DNA from: Stromatinia cepivora
Lineage: Eukaryota; Ascomycota; Leotiomycetes; Helotiales; Sclerotiniaceae
Assembly: GCA_014898415.1 (NCBI GenBank)
Contig: RCTD01000025.1
Span: 744,001 to 808,000 of the forward strand
Reading direction: 5' to 3'
Length of the DNA: 64,000 nucleotides
Shown here: positions 23,404 through 35,199 of the stretch, piece after piece
How positions within the stretch are numbered: position 1 is the first letter of the stretch
Layout: every line of letters begins with the position of its first letter
Program-made: the position numbers and the translations under genes
Notes under the pieces: model-generated
Databases searched by the model: none
What the model saw: the letters and a program-made list of their open reading frames with translations, nothing else
Told to the model about the DNA's origin: nothing

Positions 23404-24257
23404 GGGGATGTGATGAAAAGAACGGATGAAGAAACAAGAGGACTTGAGAGATAGAAATAAGAATAGTAGGTAGTAGTATCTATCTATTATATTAGTATAG
23501 CTGAAGATCAAAATATCTTGGCTATTCCAGGTTAATTGACCACTTAACTACCTTGATGAACCATGGTACAAACCGTACAATGTAAACTCCCAGCCAAAGA
23601 GAGGTTAGCGAACTACCTACCTACCAACCTACATACTACTACTCCGTAAATAATATTTCCATCCAAATGGTCAATGCACAAACCAACGGAAGAAGCGTCC
23701 GCTCCGATCGGGTCTAATCCTTTTTTAGACAAGTGTGCAGTCTTTTCCTCTTTTTCATTCAAAAGTGGAGGGAATAAAACTGCTCAAGGCCAAATGAGGA
23801 GTAAGAGAAGTCTTAATGAACCACGGTAATTTCTATCAAAAGTAATTATCTGAGTAGCATGATGGAATAGGTTTAATAGGTAGATCTGGCGGATTTGCTC
23901 TATCTTAGCAAATCTTTAAGTTGACTATTGTATACTTCTGATGACTCAAGCATACATAAAATGATACTTAACTGGGTACCACTTTATCGACTTTAACCTG
24001 ATCTAGTAAGGTTATCCAATTAACTTTTATTATCTCGTAGTCACGTGACGTTATCCGGACCCTCAATCGAAAAATGAATCCCGATGTACTCCTTCCTTTG
24101 CCAATCACTTCTGACGTCGAAAAGCGACTCCTTCGCAACCTTCGCAACCTTCGCCGCCACAGGTTAATCTACAACCACATTGTGACCACGCTTCTCCTGC
24201 ATGAAATTTCGCTTTCACACTTCACAGTAGAAGGTGAACGAGTTGTTTTTAGCAGCG
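23404..24257. promoter_or_regulatory. Divergent promoter interval, small membrane gene and FHL1
   Basis: 854 bases between divergent start codons. CTACCTACC-rich sequence lies around 23614-23640 and a CACGTG-like site (GTCACGTGACG) at 24040-24050, an E-box/CDE-I type palindrome about 210 bp before FHL1. No gene is seen. Confidence 0.4.
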
Positions 24258-27200
24258 ATGACTTCATCACAGACCGCGGAAACCGTTACTCAACCTATTG
24301 CGCCCGTTGCAACAATGTCTACAACCAATTTCGCCTTGGATCTTGATAAGACCGATATGTATGAGGGTCTCGATAAGATCAATTTGAATACATACGCTCC
24401 CGATTCCCACGATAATATTAAATCGTGCTTTCCAGAACAAGACAAGTCTGCTACCACTACAATGGATACAACATGTCCTTCGACTTCAACCCAACCAATA
24501 GACGCTCTCCCCGAGAACATAAGTCTGTCCCCGCCAAAAGAAGTAGTTGATGCTGCGAAAGAAATTGAGAAACCAGAATTGGCATCTCTCGAGGATATTC
24601 CCTCACTGCCAAAAGAGCCAATCGATTCAGCAATGGAGATATGTGACACGAAAATCGAAGAACACTCACGCGAAAAAGAATCCGCTGAGCTCAAACCTGA
24701 AGTAGATGGGCGTTTGGGCGAGGGGCCAACAGCCCAACCCACGCAGAAGCAATCACAGTCCCCACCCAACAAATCCTTCGACTCCTTTCCGCCTTGCGAC
24801 ATGCCAAATCAAGAAGACATGATGGCCGCAACTTATCAGGAATATTTGAATCAGGGTGCGAAGCCATACCCGGATATCATCTTCGACGGCAGCTTGCAAC
24901 CTCATGGTACCATTGCGCCAGATCAGACTTTTGATAATAATCACCAACCTTGGGTTCAACCGTGGGATCCAAACCAAACAAGTACGGCAGATTCTGGTGT
25001 GCAGTTGGATGGTTATGCAAAGCTGGTTTTTGATGATAGCGAATTCTACATGACCACACCTCAAGTGATCATCGGTCGCGATGTGACTGCATACAATAAC
25101 ATGAAGAGATACGAAAAAGAGCAAGCACAGATTGAGCAGGCGTGGAATACATCTGATTTCACAGTTCGACAAACGCTCAAGATTGAAAACCGTTCTGCTG
25201 GTATCGTGGATCCTTGGATAACGTTGCAACCAGAAAGCCGGCGAAGTCGCAAGGAAAGGAAGAGTAAGAACTCAGAGTCTGGCAATCCTTTATCACACAG
25301 TGGCTCTGTAAATAGTCCAAATCCCGCCCCTTTTTTGCCTTTACAGATCGGAAATTCGCCGATGCAAAACCCCGATTCCCATAGTTGCCCTGTCATCTAT
25401 GTACATCCCCCCTTCGATAAAGGTATTGCGGGCTTTAAAGCTATATCCAGAGAACATGTTAGAATCTTTTATGATAACCACCATGATAATTTCCAAGTAG
25501 AGTTTCTTGGTAGGAACGGAGGATTCGTGGACGGTGTATTCTACGAACGCAAGCAGATAGCAACATTGAAGAGTGGCAGTAAATTGCAGATGGGTTTCAT
25601 CTATGTCAGGTTCATGTTACCGGATGTCGTAATCGATGACACTGGATTCCAGTACCACGAAGAACTCGAAGATGAGGTGGCCACTGGTACTACAACTTAC
25701 TCGGAAGGAGGTAAGGAGATGAGTCTTAGTTTTGACGACGCACCACGAGTCGGTGATCAGAGGTCCACCGACAATAGTGAATGCTCTACAGATGATGGAA
25801 ACCCATTTGTTGGTGACGAAAATACCGATAATGAAGACCAAAGAGCGGATGACGATACATCTCTACGTTCTGAAAGTCTCGATAATATTGTCCAACATAG
25901 ATTACAGAATGACGAGGAACAAGACGTCGAAGAACCAGAATCTCCGGCCAACAACCCAACCGACACAAGCCCAAAACCTGCAAAGAAACGTGGACCAGGG
26001 CGACCACCTAAGAATGGAGTCATGTCCAAACGCGAACAACAAATTGCCAAGAAAGAAGCACTAGAAAGGGAGAGAATTCAAGAGGAAGAACGGGCCCAAG
26101 AAGAGCAGAGAGTTCAAGAGCAAAATCAAGCAACAGCCTCAAAAACTGTACCTGGAAAAAACAAAGTTGGCAGACCAAGAAAGCACCCCCGACCAGATGT
26201 CTCGGAAGAGGGGCCACCACGACAAAAACGCAAATATACCAAGAGACAATCAGGTCCCAAGGAACCTGAGGATGCTGATGAGGACAAGTTCGATGACGAT
26301 GGTAATTGCATACAAGCCAAAAGTGGAAGCTCCAGAAAAGTCGCCTATGTTTTGAAGGAAGTCACCCACAAAAAAGAGGAATGTACTGTGGACCAACTTA
26401 CAAAGCCACCCACGAATTATCTGCAGACTATTTGGGAGCTGCTACATGAGGCAGAACAACCTTTGTGTCTTCCACAGATTTACAACGAGATGGAGGTCAA
26501 GTATCCGTATTACGCTTTTCAAGAGTCAAAAGGTTGGCAAAGTAGTGTCCGGCATAATTTAGGACAGCATGAGTGTTTTGAACGGACGAAGCGCGCTGGT
26601 AAAGGCTGGGCTTGGTGTATAAGACCGGGTATGACTTACCTAAAGGAGAAGAAGAAGAAAGCACCTTCACCTCCAGTTGCAGGTGTTAACCAACCAATAT
26701 ATCAAGCTGGCCATCCAGTTCCAGGCTACGGTCCTAATCAAATGCAGCCTCCAGCTGGATACATGTTGAATCCTCAATTGTATCATAACCAGGTGCACCC
26801 ACATCCACAGGGGGAGTATCAACAATACCAACAAGGCCAGCCTTACATGGGTCCAAATCACCATTACACGCCTTATCCTGCCCAGGGCTACGCTCCACCT
26901 CACGCTATTCAGCCACCTTTCATTCCTCCAATGGCACCTCAATTGGCACCGACCGCACCGGCGTCTTATAGTTCTCCATATGCTCCGAAACCACCTGCTG
27001 CTGCAACACAACCTCAAGGTACTCAACAACAGCAACAGCCTCCACCGCAACAAACTCAACAGCAACAGGCTCAGCAGCAACATCCACAGCAAATTCCCTA
27101 CCAAGTACAAGGAGTATCACAACCACCAAATGCGTCTCAATCATCGACACTGCCACAGCATTCACAACCACAGCTATCAGCTGGCTGCCAAAGCCAGGTA

Positions 27201-27995
27201 ACACCTCAGGCTGCACCTCAAGCTGCATCAGTCCCCGCTCACCAAAAGAGAGTTATTCCTCCTAACCTAATTGCTGCGGTAACGGGATACCGCAATCATG
27301 TTGTCAACTTAATGCGACAAAGAGCGCCCCAGAATGATGCTGAAGCACTTGTGGATAAGGCCATAAAACGGGTTTATGATGGCACCGAAGAAGATCGTTC
27401 TCTTGACAGTACTGAACATGAAATGAAACTTATCAATGGTGTACTTAACGTTCTTAAATTACCACTTGTTCCTCGTACACCTCCTGCCAACCCAGCGAAT
27501 CGTACCCAACAACAACATTCTGCGCCGCAACAACCTTTCCAGCCGTCGGTTAGTCAAAACAAACCACAAGGCAACACATCTCAACAGCCTGGAAAAGCTT
27601 CCGGATCAGACCTTCCAAAACAGACGACGATCATGCGCCCATCGTTTTATGGAAACAGCCAAAATCAACCCGGTGGTTCTTCTGTGCCCAGACCACCATT
27701 GATGACACCAGCTTTGCAACGAAACAATTCTGTGTCCGCCCAAAATGCACCTCCCAGACCAAATACAGCCTCATCCTCTCCTGCACCGGCCAATCCTTCA
27801 AACCCACCACCACAGGCTTCTACATCTAGCAATAATAAAGCTGGTGGTGCCACATCACCTGTTACAAACACTGTCAGTCAAACTATCGCGCAGGCTGTTG
27901 ATCAGAATATACCGAACCACGGACTCAAAGTAGGTGAAACTTTGACAGAGGCAGGTTTTGTACGAAGTTTCCCTCAGCCTCAAATTTCCACTTGA
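24258..27995 (+). CDS. FHL1: FHL1-type regulator with FHA and forkhead domains
   Basis: Nuclear transcription factor related to yeast Fhl1, which with Ifh1 controls ribosomal protein genes. I start at ATG 24258; a GTG eight codons upstream extends the frame but is not a usual start, and an ATG at 24315 is possible. The result is 1,245 residues in a single exon. An acidic Pro/Thr-rich N-terminus precedes a split FHA domain at about 254-454 (VIIGRDV ... AISREHVRIFYD ... LGRNGGFVDG). Two AT-hook-like motifs follow (GPGRPPK near 579, GRPRKHPRP). The forkhead winged helix lies at about 711-794 (TKPPTNYLQTIWELL, SSVRHNLGQHECFERT, KGWAWCIRPG). The C-terminal third is Gln/Pro-rich with a helical island starting KRVIPPNLIAAVTGYRNHVV. 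Confidence 0.93.
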   Translation: MTSSQTAETVTQPIAPVATMSTTNFALDLDKTDMYEGLDKINLNTYAPDSHDNIKSCFPEQDKSATTTMDTTCPSTSTQPIDALPENISLSPPKEVVDAAKEIEKPELASLEDIPSLPKEPIDSAMEICDTKIEEHSREKESAELKPEVDGRLGEGPTAQPTQKQSQSPPNKSFDSFPPCDMPNQEDMMAATYQEYLNQGAKPYPDIIFDGSLQPHGTIAPDQTFDNNHQPWVQPWDPNQTSTADSGVQLDGYAKLVFDDSEFYMTTPQVIIGRDVTAYNNMKRYEKEQAQIEQAWNTSDFTVRQTLKIENRSAGIVDPWITLQPESRRSRKERKSKNSESGNPLSHSGSVNSPNPAPFLPLQIGNSPMQNPDSHSCPVIYVHPPFDKGIAGFKAISREHVRIFYDNHHDNFQVEFLGRNGGFVDGVFYERKQIATLKSGSKLQMGFIYVRFMLPDVVIDDTGFQYHEELEDEVATGTTTYSEGGKEMSLSFDDAPRVGDQRSTDNSECSTDDGNPFVGDENTDNEDQRADDDTSLRSESLDNIVQHRLQNDEEQDVEEPESPANNPTDTSPKPAKKRGPGRPPKNGVMSKREQQIAKKEALERERIQEEERAQEEQRVQEQNQATASKTVPGKNKVGRPRKHPRPDVSEEGPPRQKRKYTKRQSGPKEPEDADEDKFDDDGNCIQAKSGSSRKVAYVLKEVTHKKEECTVDQLTKPPTNYLQTIWELLHEAEQPLCLPQIYNEMEVKYPYYAFQESKGWQSSVRHNLGQHECFERTKRAGKGWAWCIRPGMTYLKEKKKKAPSPPVAGVNQPIYQAGHPVPGYGPNQMQPPAGYMLNPQLYHNQVHPHPQGEYQQYQQGQPYMGPNHHYTPYPAQGYAPPHAIQPPFIPPMAPQLAPTAPASYSSPYAPKPPAAATQPQGTQQQQQPPPQQTQQQQAQQQHPQQIPYQVQGVSQPPNASQSSTLPQHSQPQLSAGCQSQVTPQAAPQAASVPAHQKRVIPPNLIAAVTGYRNHVVNLMRQRAPQNDAEALVDKAIKRVYDGTEEDRSLDSTEHEMKLINGVLNVLKLPLVPRTPPANPANRTQQQHSAPQQPFQPSVSQNKPQGNTSQQPGKASGSDLPKQTTIMRPSFYGNSQNQPGGSSVPRPPLMTPALQRNNSVSAQNAPPRPNTASSSPAPANPSNPPPQASTSSNNKAGGATSPVTNTVSQTIAQAVDQNIPNHGLKVGETLTEAGFVRSFPQPQIST

Positions 27996-30900
27996 TGAGA
28001 CTTCTTGGTGCTCTATGCAACATATTATTAGATATGTAGAGACGATCCGATGATAAGTAAGTTATTTTGATTCGATTCAAATGGGCAGCACGCCCACGTA
28101 CGGAGTATATATTTAGACATAAAAAAGCTTTCTTTCATTACATTTGGACAGCATGAATATGCGAGGAGGGGTACATTTCATTTATTGATGCGGTGTTGGG
28201 AGAAATGGGATGGTTTGGGTCTTTGTCTCTTGGTTGATTTGGAATTGTTTTGGTCAGATTTGGCATCGGAATTGGGCGTGTACATGGGCTTTAATATTAT
28301 GACGAAATGATGCAGGGCATAGCGAATACTAGGAACGAGAACAGGCGTTCTTATTGATATCCCATCTGCGAGATGATTGGCATTCTCGATTCTGCATAGC
28401 AGCGGTGGTTCGTTTCGTCTTGAGGATTTGGGATTGGGTCTTAGCCATAAGCATAAGGTTGGCGTTTTTTTTTTTCTCTCTTTACGTAGCAGATACGGTG
28501 ATTCTTACAAGGACGTGAGACTTGCCAAACGCTTCTTCACTCGGACTTTCTTCTACCATTCTTGGACGTACCACACAACCGGGTTTTGCGTGTGCCTATG
28601 ATTGGGAGGGAAGCAGTTGATCATGTCATCTAATCATGATGTTGATGATTGATTTTGATTTCTACTCTCTTGTTCGATTGGGGGTTTGGACGGGTATACA
28701 GCGAGATGGTGTACAGCGAGATATCGTCATCAGGCGAATGAATGAATGGATGGATGAATGTGGAGATATTCACATCAGCGAAAAAGTGGTGGGATGAGTG
28801 TGTATTTGTCAGCTCGAGTTAGTAGTTAAAATTCATGGTTTAAACCAAAGGTCTTTTGTGTGTGATTGTGATTGTGATGATAAATATGTGATGAATGTAA
28901 AGTGCGGTGATATAAGTAGAAATGATTGATTATAAGTAATATTCGTATTGATCTCCTTATCCTATTCCTGTGATAGGTTCTACGGTCGTTTTGTTATAAT
29001 TCTTAAAGTGCTGTTCCGTCAGTTATAATCATTGCGGCATGAGATGGAGTTGGATGGATGGAAAGAGACGAAAGGGAGTAAGATGGTGAAGGTAGAAATT
29101 CTTGGTTGGATTGGGATGGAATAGGATGGATGTATGAATAGATATATATATTGATGAGATGGGATGGGATGAGGTATGTGAGGTATGTGGGGTATGATAT
29201 GGGATGAAATTAGATAGTGAAGGTAGGATTTGTGAGTAGATTGATTGTAGATTTAGATGATGGATTGATTGTTCGTAATATCGATATCTTGAGTGGAAAT
29301 TCTTGGTTAGATTGGGATTTGTGTATGGATATATGGATAGGTTTATGGATATCTATTTGGATAGATAGATGAAGATGGGATGGGATGGGGAGATATTTAA
29401 AGCGCGGGTTGGACTTTGTTTCAGGAGGTTAGAGGTTAGAGGTTAGAGGTTAGCCGAGGTGAGATGCTGGAGGAGAAGGTGAGAGTTTGGAATTGGAGAG
29501 AGAGCGAGTTGGGTTTTGATGGGGGTTCTAATGAGAAGGAGAGCCGGAGAGTGGTGATAATGCATTTTTATGGTGTATATTTTGGGAATATGGGTGATGA
29601 GGATGGAATGAGATGAGATGAAAGAATTGTACGTATATATGGGACGGGATGAATGATAAATAATGAATCACTTGTCTGCAATAGAATCCATAGATATGCA
29701 GAATCGTATAAATTTTGATATAGATTTAACTAGGATATGTAGAAAATATCCCTATATCACCCCATCATCAATCAGTATGATATATACATGACACCAGCTA
29801 TGCACAATCGAAACTCCAAACTGGAGAATAAGATTAGATGCGTGCAGGTAGATGCCTATGTATAGATCACAATCGAACATTAACATACAACAGTATATCC
29901 AATAGATTGTCAATTTGCCCGATGGGAATTACTGTATGCAATGTCAGTTGGGAACCCCAGGAATCCCGGGAATATTGAAATGGGGATAGTAGTTTTGCTT
30001 TGCTTTGCTTTACATCGCATCGCATTGCATTTTATGGGGTATATTGGGCTCATTCATTTCTATAGTAGCTACTGTACATATTGCTTAATATATTTTCTAC
30101 GTACCGGTATGCAACTTTGACACATACATACATACATCAACACAACACAACTTGGCTTTGCATTTGCATTGTTTTGCTTCATACAGAGATACACTCGTGC
30201 ATTGGCTCTAGATTTTTATATTCGATTTTCACGGGCTAAGCCTGAGACCATAACATGTCATTGGCAGAATAGCGAAGACATTGCGATTGCATGGTAGATT
30301 AGTCTACCATCGTCGTCATCCAGCATACCAAACCATTTGGTCCGTACACATTTTCTCATCAACATCTCTCCTCCTACACAATACCAACCCTCCAACATCT
30401 ACTTTGTCACCCAACTTTACTCCCTAAACTTTCCTACCTCTCCCGACCCGACCCGACATGCCACCTCGTCTCGCCCCGTACGCGCCGAAATCGAGTATCG
30501 AACCCTGCATATCCATGCTTCAATGCCGTTTCTTCACTGCGGGACGGAAGAGGCTCCGTAGATTGGATTATATGTGGTGTACTGGCATTGAACTGGTATT
30601 CCATGCTCTTCTATTAAATACCATTAATGAGTGCATGTCATGTTTATACGTACCCAGCTAGATAGATAAGATTTATTTGTGCATGGAAGGCTTGGCGCAT
30701 GGATATAGTAGGCTGTGTGGGTATTTGACTGCATGTGTGCATGCCTGTATATGCAGTATGTACAGGGTGGTATATATGGATCCTGTTTCAAATGAATAGT
30801 ATGTATTGGTGATTTTCGCTTTGTGATAGGAGTGGTTGTCCATAGAGATGAATGGGATTTTGGCTGCGTTATTGGCCCTGTGTGTTTGTCCGGTGCCGGT

Positions 30901-33428
30901 TATTATGTACTTGTCAAATCGCTTCGATGCATAGTGAGATCGGATGAACTGCAATTCTTGGCGTGGCGTTCAGGACATCATGCTGGTGAGTGCATTGATG
31001 TCGTGGTCGCTGACTGCAGAGCTTTGAGGCGGTTGCCCTCGAAATCAAAGATACAGTTCCGTGCTACCGCTATCTGCATCACTATTCTTCCAACCACATC
31101 CAGATATCCTGACAATCAATCAGCGTTTGATTGGTGCCGAGTAGATCACTTGACCTGATGGTTAATCTCGCTGCTATTTCAAATGCTCATTTGATACTAC
31201 TAAAAGAGTTTCAAAACTAGCACTTGGAACTTCGTTTTCGCTATTCACAATTTAAGACCCTTGGATATTCTCCGGAAAAATCTCTTTTTTCACACGACTC
31301 AAACTTTTGCAGTCCTGGTATCACATTACATAGTTTTACATATTCTCGCTCTTCTTTCACGATACCGTACACGAATACTTGGGGGCCAAAAATTGATGAA
31401 CCGTCTCGGATCACACTAAGCGGAAACTTGTCATGATGCAACTCTACCACCACATAGATTTCGGGCGTAGCCAATTTCTGCAGGGCAAGGCATGAATTTC
31501 GGAAGCCGGATCACACATGCATTGCCGGTTTTACTATAGTAGTGTTGGGCAAGGCCGGTTAGGAAGTGCATTACCAGCGTTGAAATGAGTGATTTTGTAT
31601 TCGGGAGTACAGAAAAGATTTGTTCACCCAAGTCCAATGATCAAATATTTGTGGACGATGAAAAGCTCATGTACAGTAAGAGCCGGGATACGAACAGTTT
31701 GAATCCTTGATGACATCTTTTAGATGCTCGGGTCCGGTGAGACATATTACGAGTCATCTGTGTGTAATCCAAATCTTATCTGTGGAAAAAGGTTTTTGTA
31801 TCTCAAATCGGACGATTGAGAAATACGTACTCTCATGATCGGGGCAAAACTTGCCACAATTTCTAAATCGGCCAAGTGATGTCAAAGCTCAAATAAATTC
31901 CTCGTAATGACGCAAATTGAGTAAGGCTGTGGGTGATGATGATGATGATTTGAAATAGAATTTGTACCAGAAAGCCGATCAAAGAGCACTGTATCACGTG
32001 GATGGTGTTCATGATTCACAAGTTGCAGGTACCTATCTTCTCTTTGTGTGTATTGCGCGAAGAAAGCTCTGATGATATTTATGGGACCCCCACGAACCTC
32101 GGGCTGGACAGCTGTCAGATACTTCTGACAAATATGATATCTATCATGAGCTTCTAATGTTTCTTCTGCTCGGGTAGACGAATAGAAACGAAGCTTCCCT
32201 TCTTCGACTATAGAATCCAGTCAACTTCGCCCAAGCTCATTGCTTCAAGACTGATAATACGTCGCAGTGGAAATACTAGCGTCCCAGAAAGACCTTCAAG
32301 CATGCGACATAAATAAGGTTATGGGTTATTTTGAGCAGGCAATGAATCAAAGGAGGGTACCAAAAGATCTATTTTCGATTTCCATGAAACAACAACTTGG
32401 ACAAGGGCAACGAAAGAATTTATCTCCATGGCGGAAAAAAAATTCTGAGAACCACGAAGGATAGGGAAAATCAACTTTCTCTCTGAGATATGCATACGAG
32501 GCGAGATAATCTTTGTAGATGCGAACTTCCTTCAATGCTCGTGCTTGCTTGATGATTAAATCCGCGATAAGAGGTAAAAATCAGCTGAGAATTGGGTGAT
32601 AAATCGCCGATCTGCAAATTTGATACTGTCTTCGTCGAGTCTTTTGAAACAGGCATGCCCCCTCGATTACCCAAGCTCCAACATTTCGCTTCGAATCCCA
32701 AGATCAAAACTCAAGAAGTACCAAACTCAATCTGGATCGTCGATGGGACCCAACTTTATCAGCCAAAGTTTTTGGGTTGCATCTGGAAAAGTTGAGAGGC
32801 ATTTCGTGGAATTTGATTGATGTCCTCGTGATGTTGATTTTGCATTAAATCACCCTGCTGCAGTTCTCTGTAACACGACCGTAATCTTACTGCAATGTGA
32901 TTATCCTCATATTCCAGCAATGGAATGCCACGAGAAATACGCATCGGAGGCGGTTTATAGCGTTGTATTTCATTTGCACGGTTAGTCCTCTTTTTGTATC
33001 TTATCATTGCTAGGGAGTTTTTTTGGAGCCAATTGCGTGCCAGGAGGCAAACTCGCCAGTCCGCCTCAACAAGGCGATTAAGATATTAGCTTCCAAACAC
33101 CACCACCGCCCGGAATGTTATATTGTATGCAGAACTCTATGCGGATACGTGTAAGGATATTAAGATCTTCGACTCAGCTAGTCAACTTAGCAACAGTCTA
33201 TGGATCCACAAAACCGTCCGATTTCAATAAGATGTGAAAGGAGTGGTGTTGGTAGCTCTCAATGTCTACTGCCACCTCCTTAGCCGCAATAAGGCTCTTA
33301 TAGACTGCTCAAATATCCCTACAAAGAAGTGTCCTAGACCGGTGTAAAGGGTAGTACACAATCAGTCTATATTCTCTAGAAATCCCTTGTTTCGCACTCA
33401 TCTTCCTGTCATACCATCGCCAAGTGCA
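27996..33428. other. Long gene-poor interval with strand-skewed simple repeats
   Basis: 5.4 kb without a confident gene. From 28,600 to 29,700 the plus strand is strongly purine-rich, with many GATGGGATGGGAT and GAATGGATG runs and a 7-mer AGGTTAG tandem at 29426-29453. Short runs of GCTTT and CCCGA repeats occur near 29998 and 30447. A frame at 30458-30661 starts MPPRLAPYAPKSSIEPCIS but has no family match that I recognise. A plus frame at 30823-31158 is likewise unidentified. Coding-like minus-strand fragments at 31.8-33.0 kb are listed separately. Confidence 0.4.
31882..32220 (-). pseudogene. Coding-like fragment, probable gene relic
   Basis: The minus strand is open for 112 codons ending with TGA at 31882-31884, with balanced amino-acid composition: RAEETLEAHDRYHICQKYL, then GGPINIIRAFFAQYTQREDR, then a run of five His. 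It has no start codon in frame and a stop just upstream; an acceptor-like CTATAG at about 32208-32213 could begin an exon. Continuing upstream in the same frame gives further protein-like blocks (for example YPSWFSEFFFRHGDKFFRCP near 32,440) separated by TGA and TAA codons. No family recognised. It may be exons of an unmodelled gene or a decayed one. Confidence 0.3.
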
Positions 33429-33886
33429 ATGTCTTCTCAACTCAATCGATACTGGATACCCAATTTTGACATCAACAAGAGAGTAATCACCAAAGAAATC
33501 CAATACTATCTGGGACCAGAATCGACGCTGAGGCCATATACACGAGACGTACGTGATGATAATTTCCGCTGCCAAATAATTATGCTCATTCGGTGCATAG
33601 GGAGAAGATGGATATCTGATTAGCACGCCTGGAGAGTGCCTGACAGATGTGAGCACTACCATGTACCAGAGACAGTCTGGGGTGTCTCGATTAATTTTAT
33701 ATATAGGAGCAGATAGACGATATCTGTATTAAGTCGAAAGAACTATGGGAAAAGCAGGCAGCGGCCCGAGCCAAGAAGGAGTCGGACAAGCAACTAAAGC
33801 GACCTCTACACCAACCAGTCGTCATCTCGAGAGGCTCAAAATCGCGTCCCTCAAGATCTCATCGTCCAGATCACAAAAGCTCCTGA
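33429..33886 (+). CDS. Short conserved fungal protein of unknown function, 115 residues, three exons
   Basis: Exons 33429-33548, 33601-33648 and 33707-33886 join in phase 0 throughout. Introns of 52 and 58 nt have GTACGT and GTGAGC donors and TAG acceptors. The protein begins MSSQLNRYWIPNFDINKRVI and continues ITKEIQYYLGPESTLRPYTR, GEDGYLISTPG, EQIDDICIKSKELWEKQ, ending in a basic Arg/Ser tail. The pattern R-Y-W-x-P-x-F-x-I ... YYLGP...RPYT...GYL...L-T-x-EQIDD recurs, as I remember it, in many uncharacterised ascomycete proteins. An in-frame ATG at 33387 would add 14 residues. The function is unknown. The fact that three exons splice to a coherent motif makes a chance frame unlikely. Confidence 0.78.
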
Positions 33887-35199
33887 TATTCGAATGACAA
33901 GGACTTCGACTCCGACTGCGATGGGCTAAGACAGTCTGAATGATGCAGGCCTGCTGCATATGGATCTTTCAACAAGAGATGAAGAGTGTGCTATCGTACT
34001 CGCTCAACAAAACAAGAGGTTTCAGATGTAGACATCGCGCCACAGGGTAGAAGGAGTAAGGCTGTCGCCCGAGTAAAAATGCATAGCACTCGCATACATC
34101 ATTTTCTCGCCGATGTTGATGTTCTGATTTTTCGATAGCGTTTTTTGGGCTCTTCTGGATTTGGATTTGTGGCGCAAAACCCGTATGTACTTCTACATCT
34201 ACTTGCCAATGTGACGAGTATTGGAAAATCTATATGCTGCCACCATTAATCTCGAGATGTTCGTGCAGTGAATAATACCAGTACCCAAAAGCCTCCCCAG
34301 ACTGTAGTGAATAATTTTGATAATGTGGGTAAGGACGAGTTAAAATTGCTACTCCGGCAAGGCGATCGAACTTGCTGTGACTGTTTTCATCATGTCCATT
34401 ACTAGAGTGATAGTCGGAGGCTAAACCAGTTTTAGTAAATTGTGCAGCCAAAAATGGCAACTCTTTGAAGTCTCACAGCCCCGAACATCAACATTGAGGT
34501 AAAGCTATTTCTCAAGTTCAACCGAATAGCCCGTTAGGCTGAATTGATCTGCAGCCAAGGAAGAAGCGAGATAAAACGTGTATTGCAGCATTCTATCTTA
34601 GTGCGGAAGATATCGGGATCTCATGGCTAAAATTTTGTGATAGTCATATTGATAATACAGTCCTTTTCACAGCCCAAAGATAGCCATTGGCATTTCATTT
34701 TGTATCGAGAACTTGATAATTTGGGACAATGGAAAGAGTGAATACCCGGAGCTGATGTGTTAAAGCGTTGCAAGCCTCAATCCTAAGTCGCGGTAGCCTC
34801 AAAGGTGGATATTTCGCGCCGCGTAGCTTCGTGATAGTTGTGTGCCATTGGATCACTGATCGTATCTATGAAATTATGACGATTCTGGTGGTGATTTGGA
34901 TCATAGAAACGGAGATAAGAGACTTCGTAACGCGCGACCTCAAGTGTCAAAATCAGTTTCTCTGCTCTGAGGCTGCCAGAACACAGGAAATACCTTGCAA
35001 TGCACCACTAAAATTCTGCTGGTGGAGATCATGCTAAGCTTCTCAGCATAATTCTTGAACATTTGGCGGAGCGCCCCCGCTTCCCTATGCGAATTGTAAA
35101 ATGGCTGGCGATGAGCTCCATGGCTTGTTCAGGCTATGGATAAATTCGAACGGTCTATACCTACCAACGTTGTACTAGCACGTTACAGGCTCTGTCTTC
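33887..35199. other. Intergenic region with coding-like minus-strand fragments
   Basis: No full gene found. Minus-strand frames near 34230-34460 and 34770-34960 have plausible composition (for example AILTRPYPHYQNYSL and SDPMAHNYHEATRREIST) but no start, splice or domain signals that connect them. They may be relics. Confidence 0.35.

Noticed and set aside
24234..24257. Eight-codon extension of FHL1 beginning at GTG
   Set aside because: Fungal nuclear genes rarely start at GTG and a good ATG follows at 24258.
29426..29453. AGGTTAG tandem as an interstitial telomere repeat
   Set aside because: The unit is seven bases and not TTAGGG; only four copies are present among other purine-rich runs.
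33309..33662. 117-codon minus-strand frame
   Set aside because: It lies antisense to the three-exon gene at 33429-33886, whose spliced product has a coherent conserved pattern.
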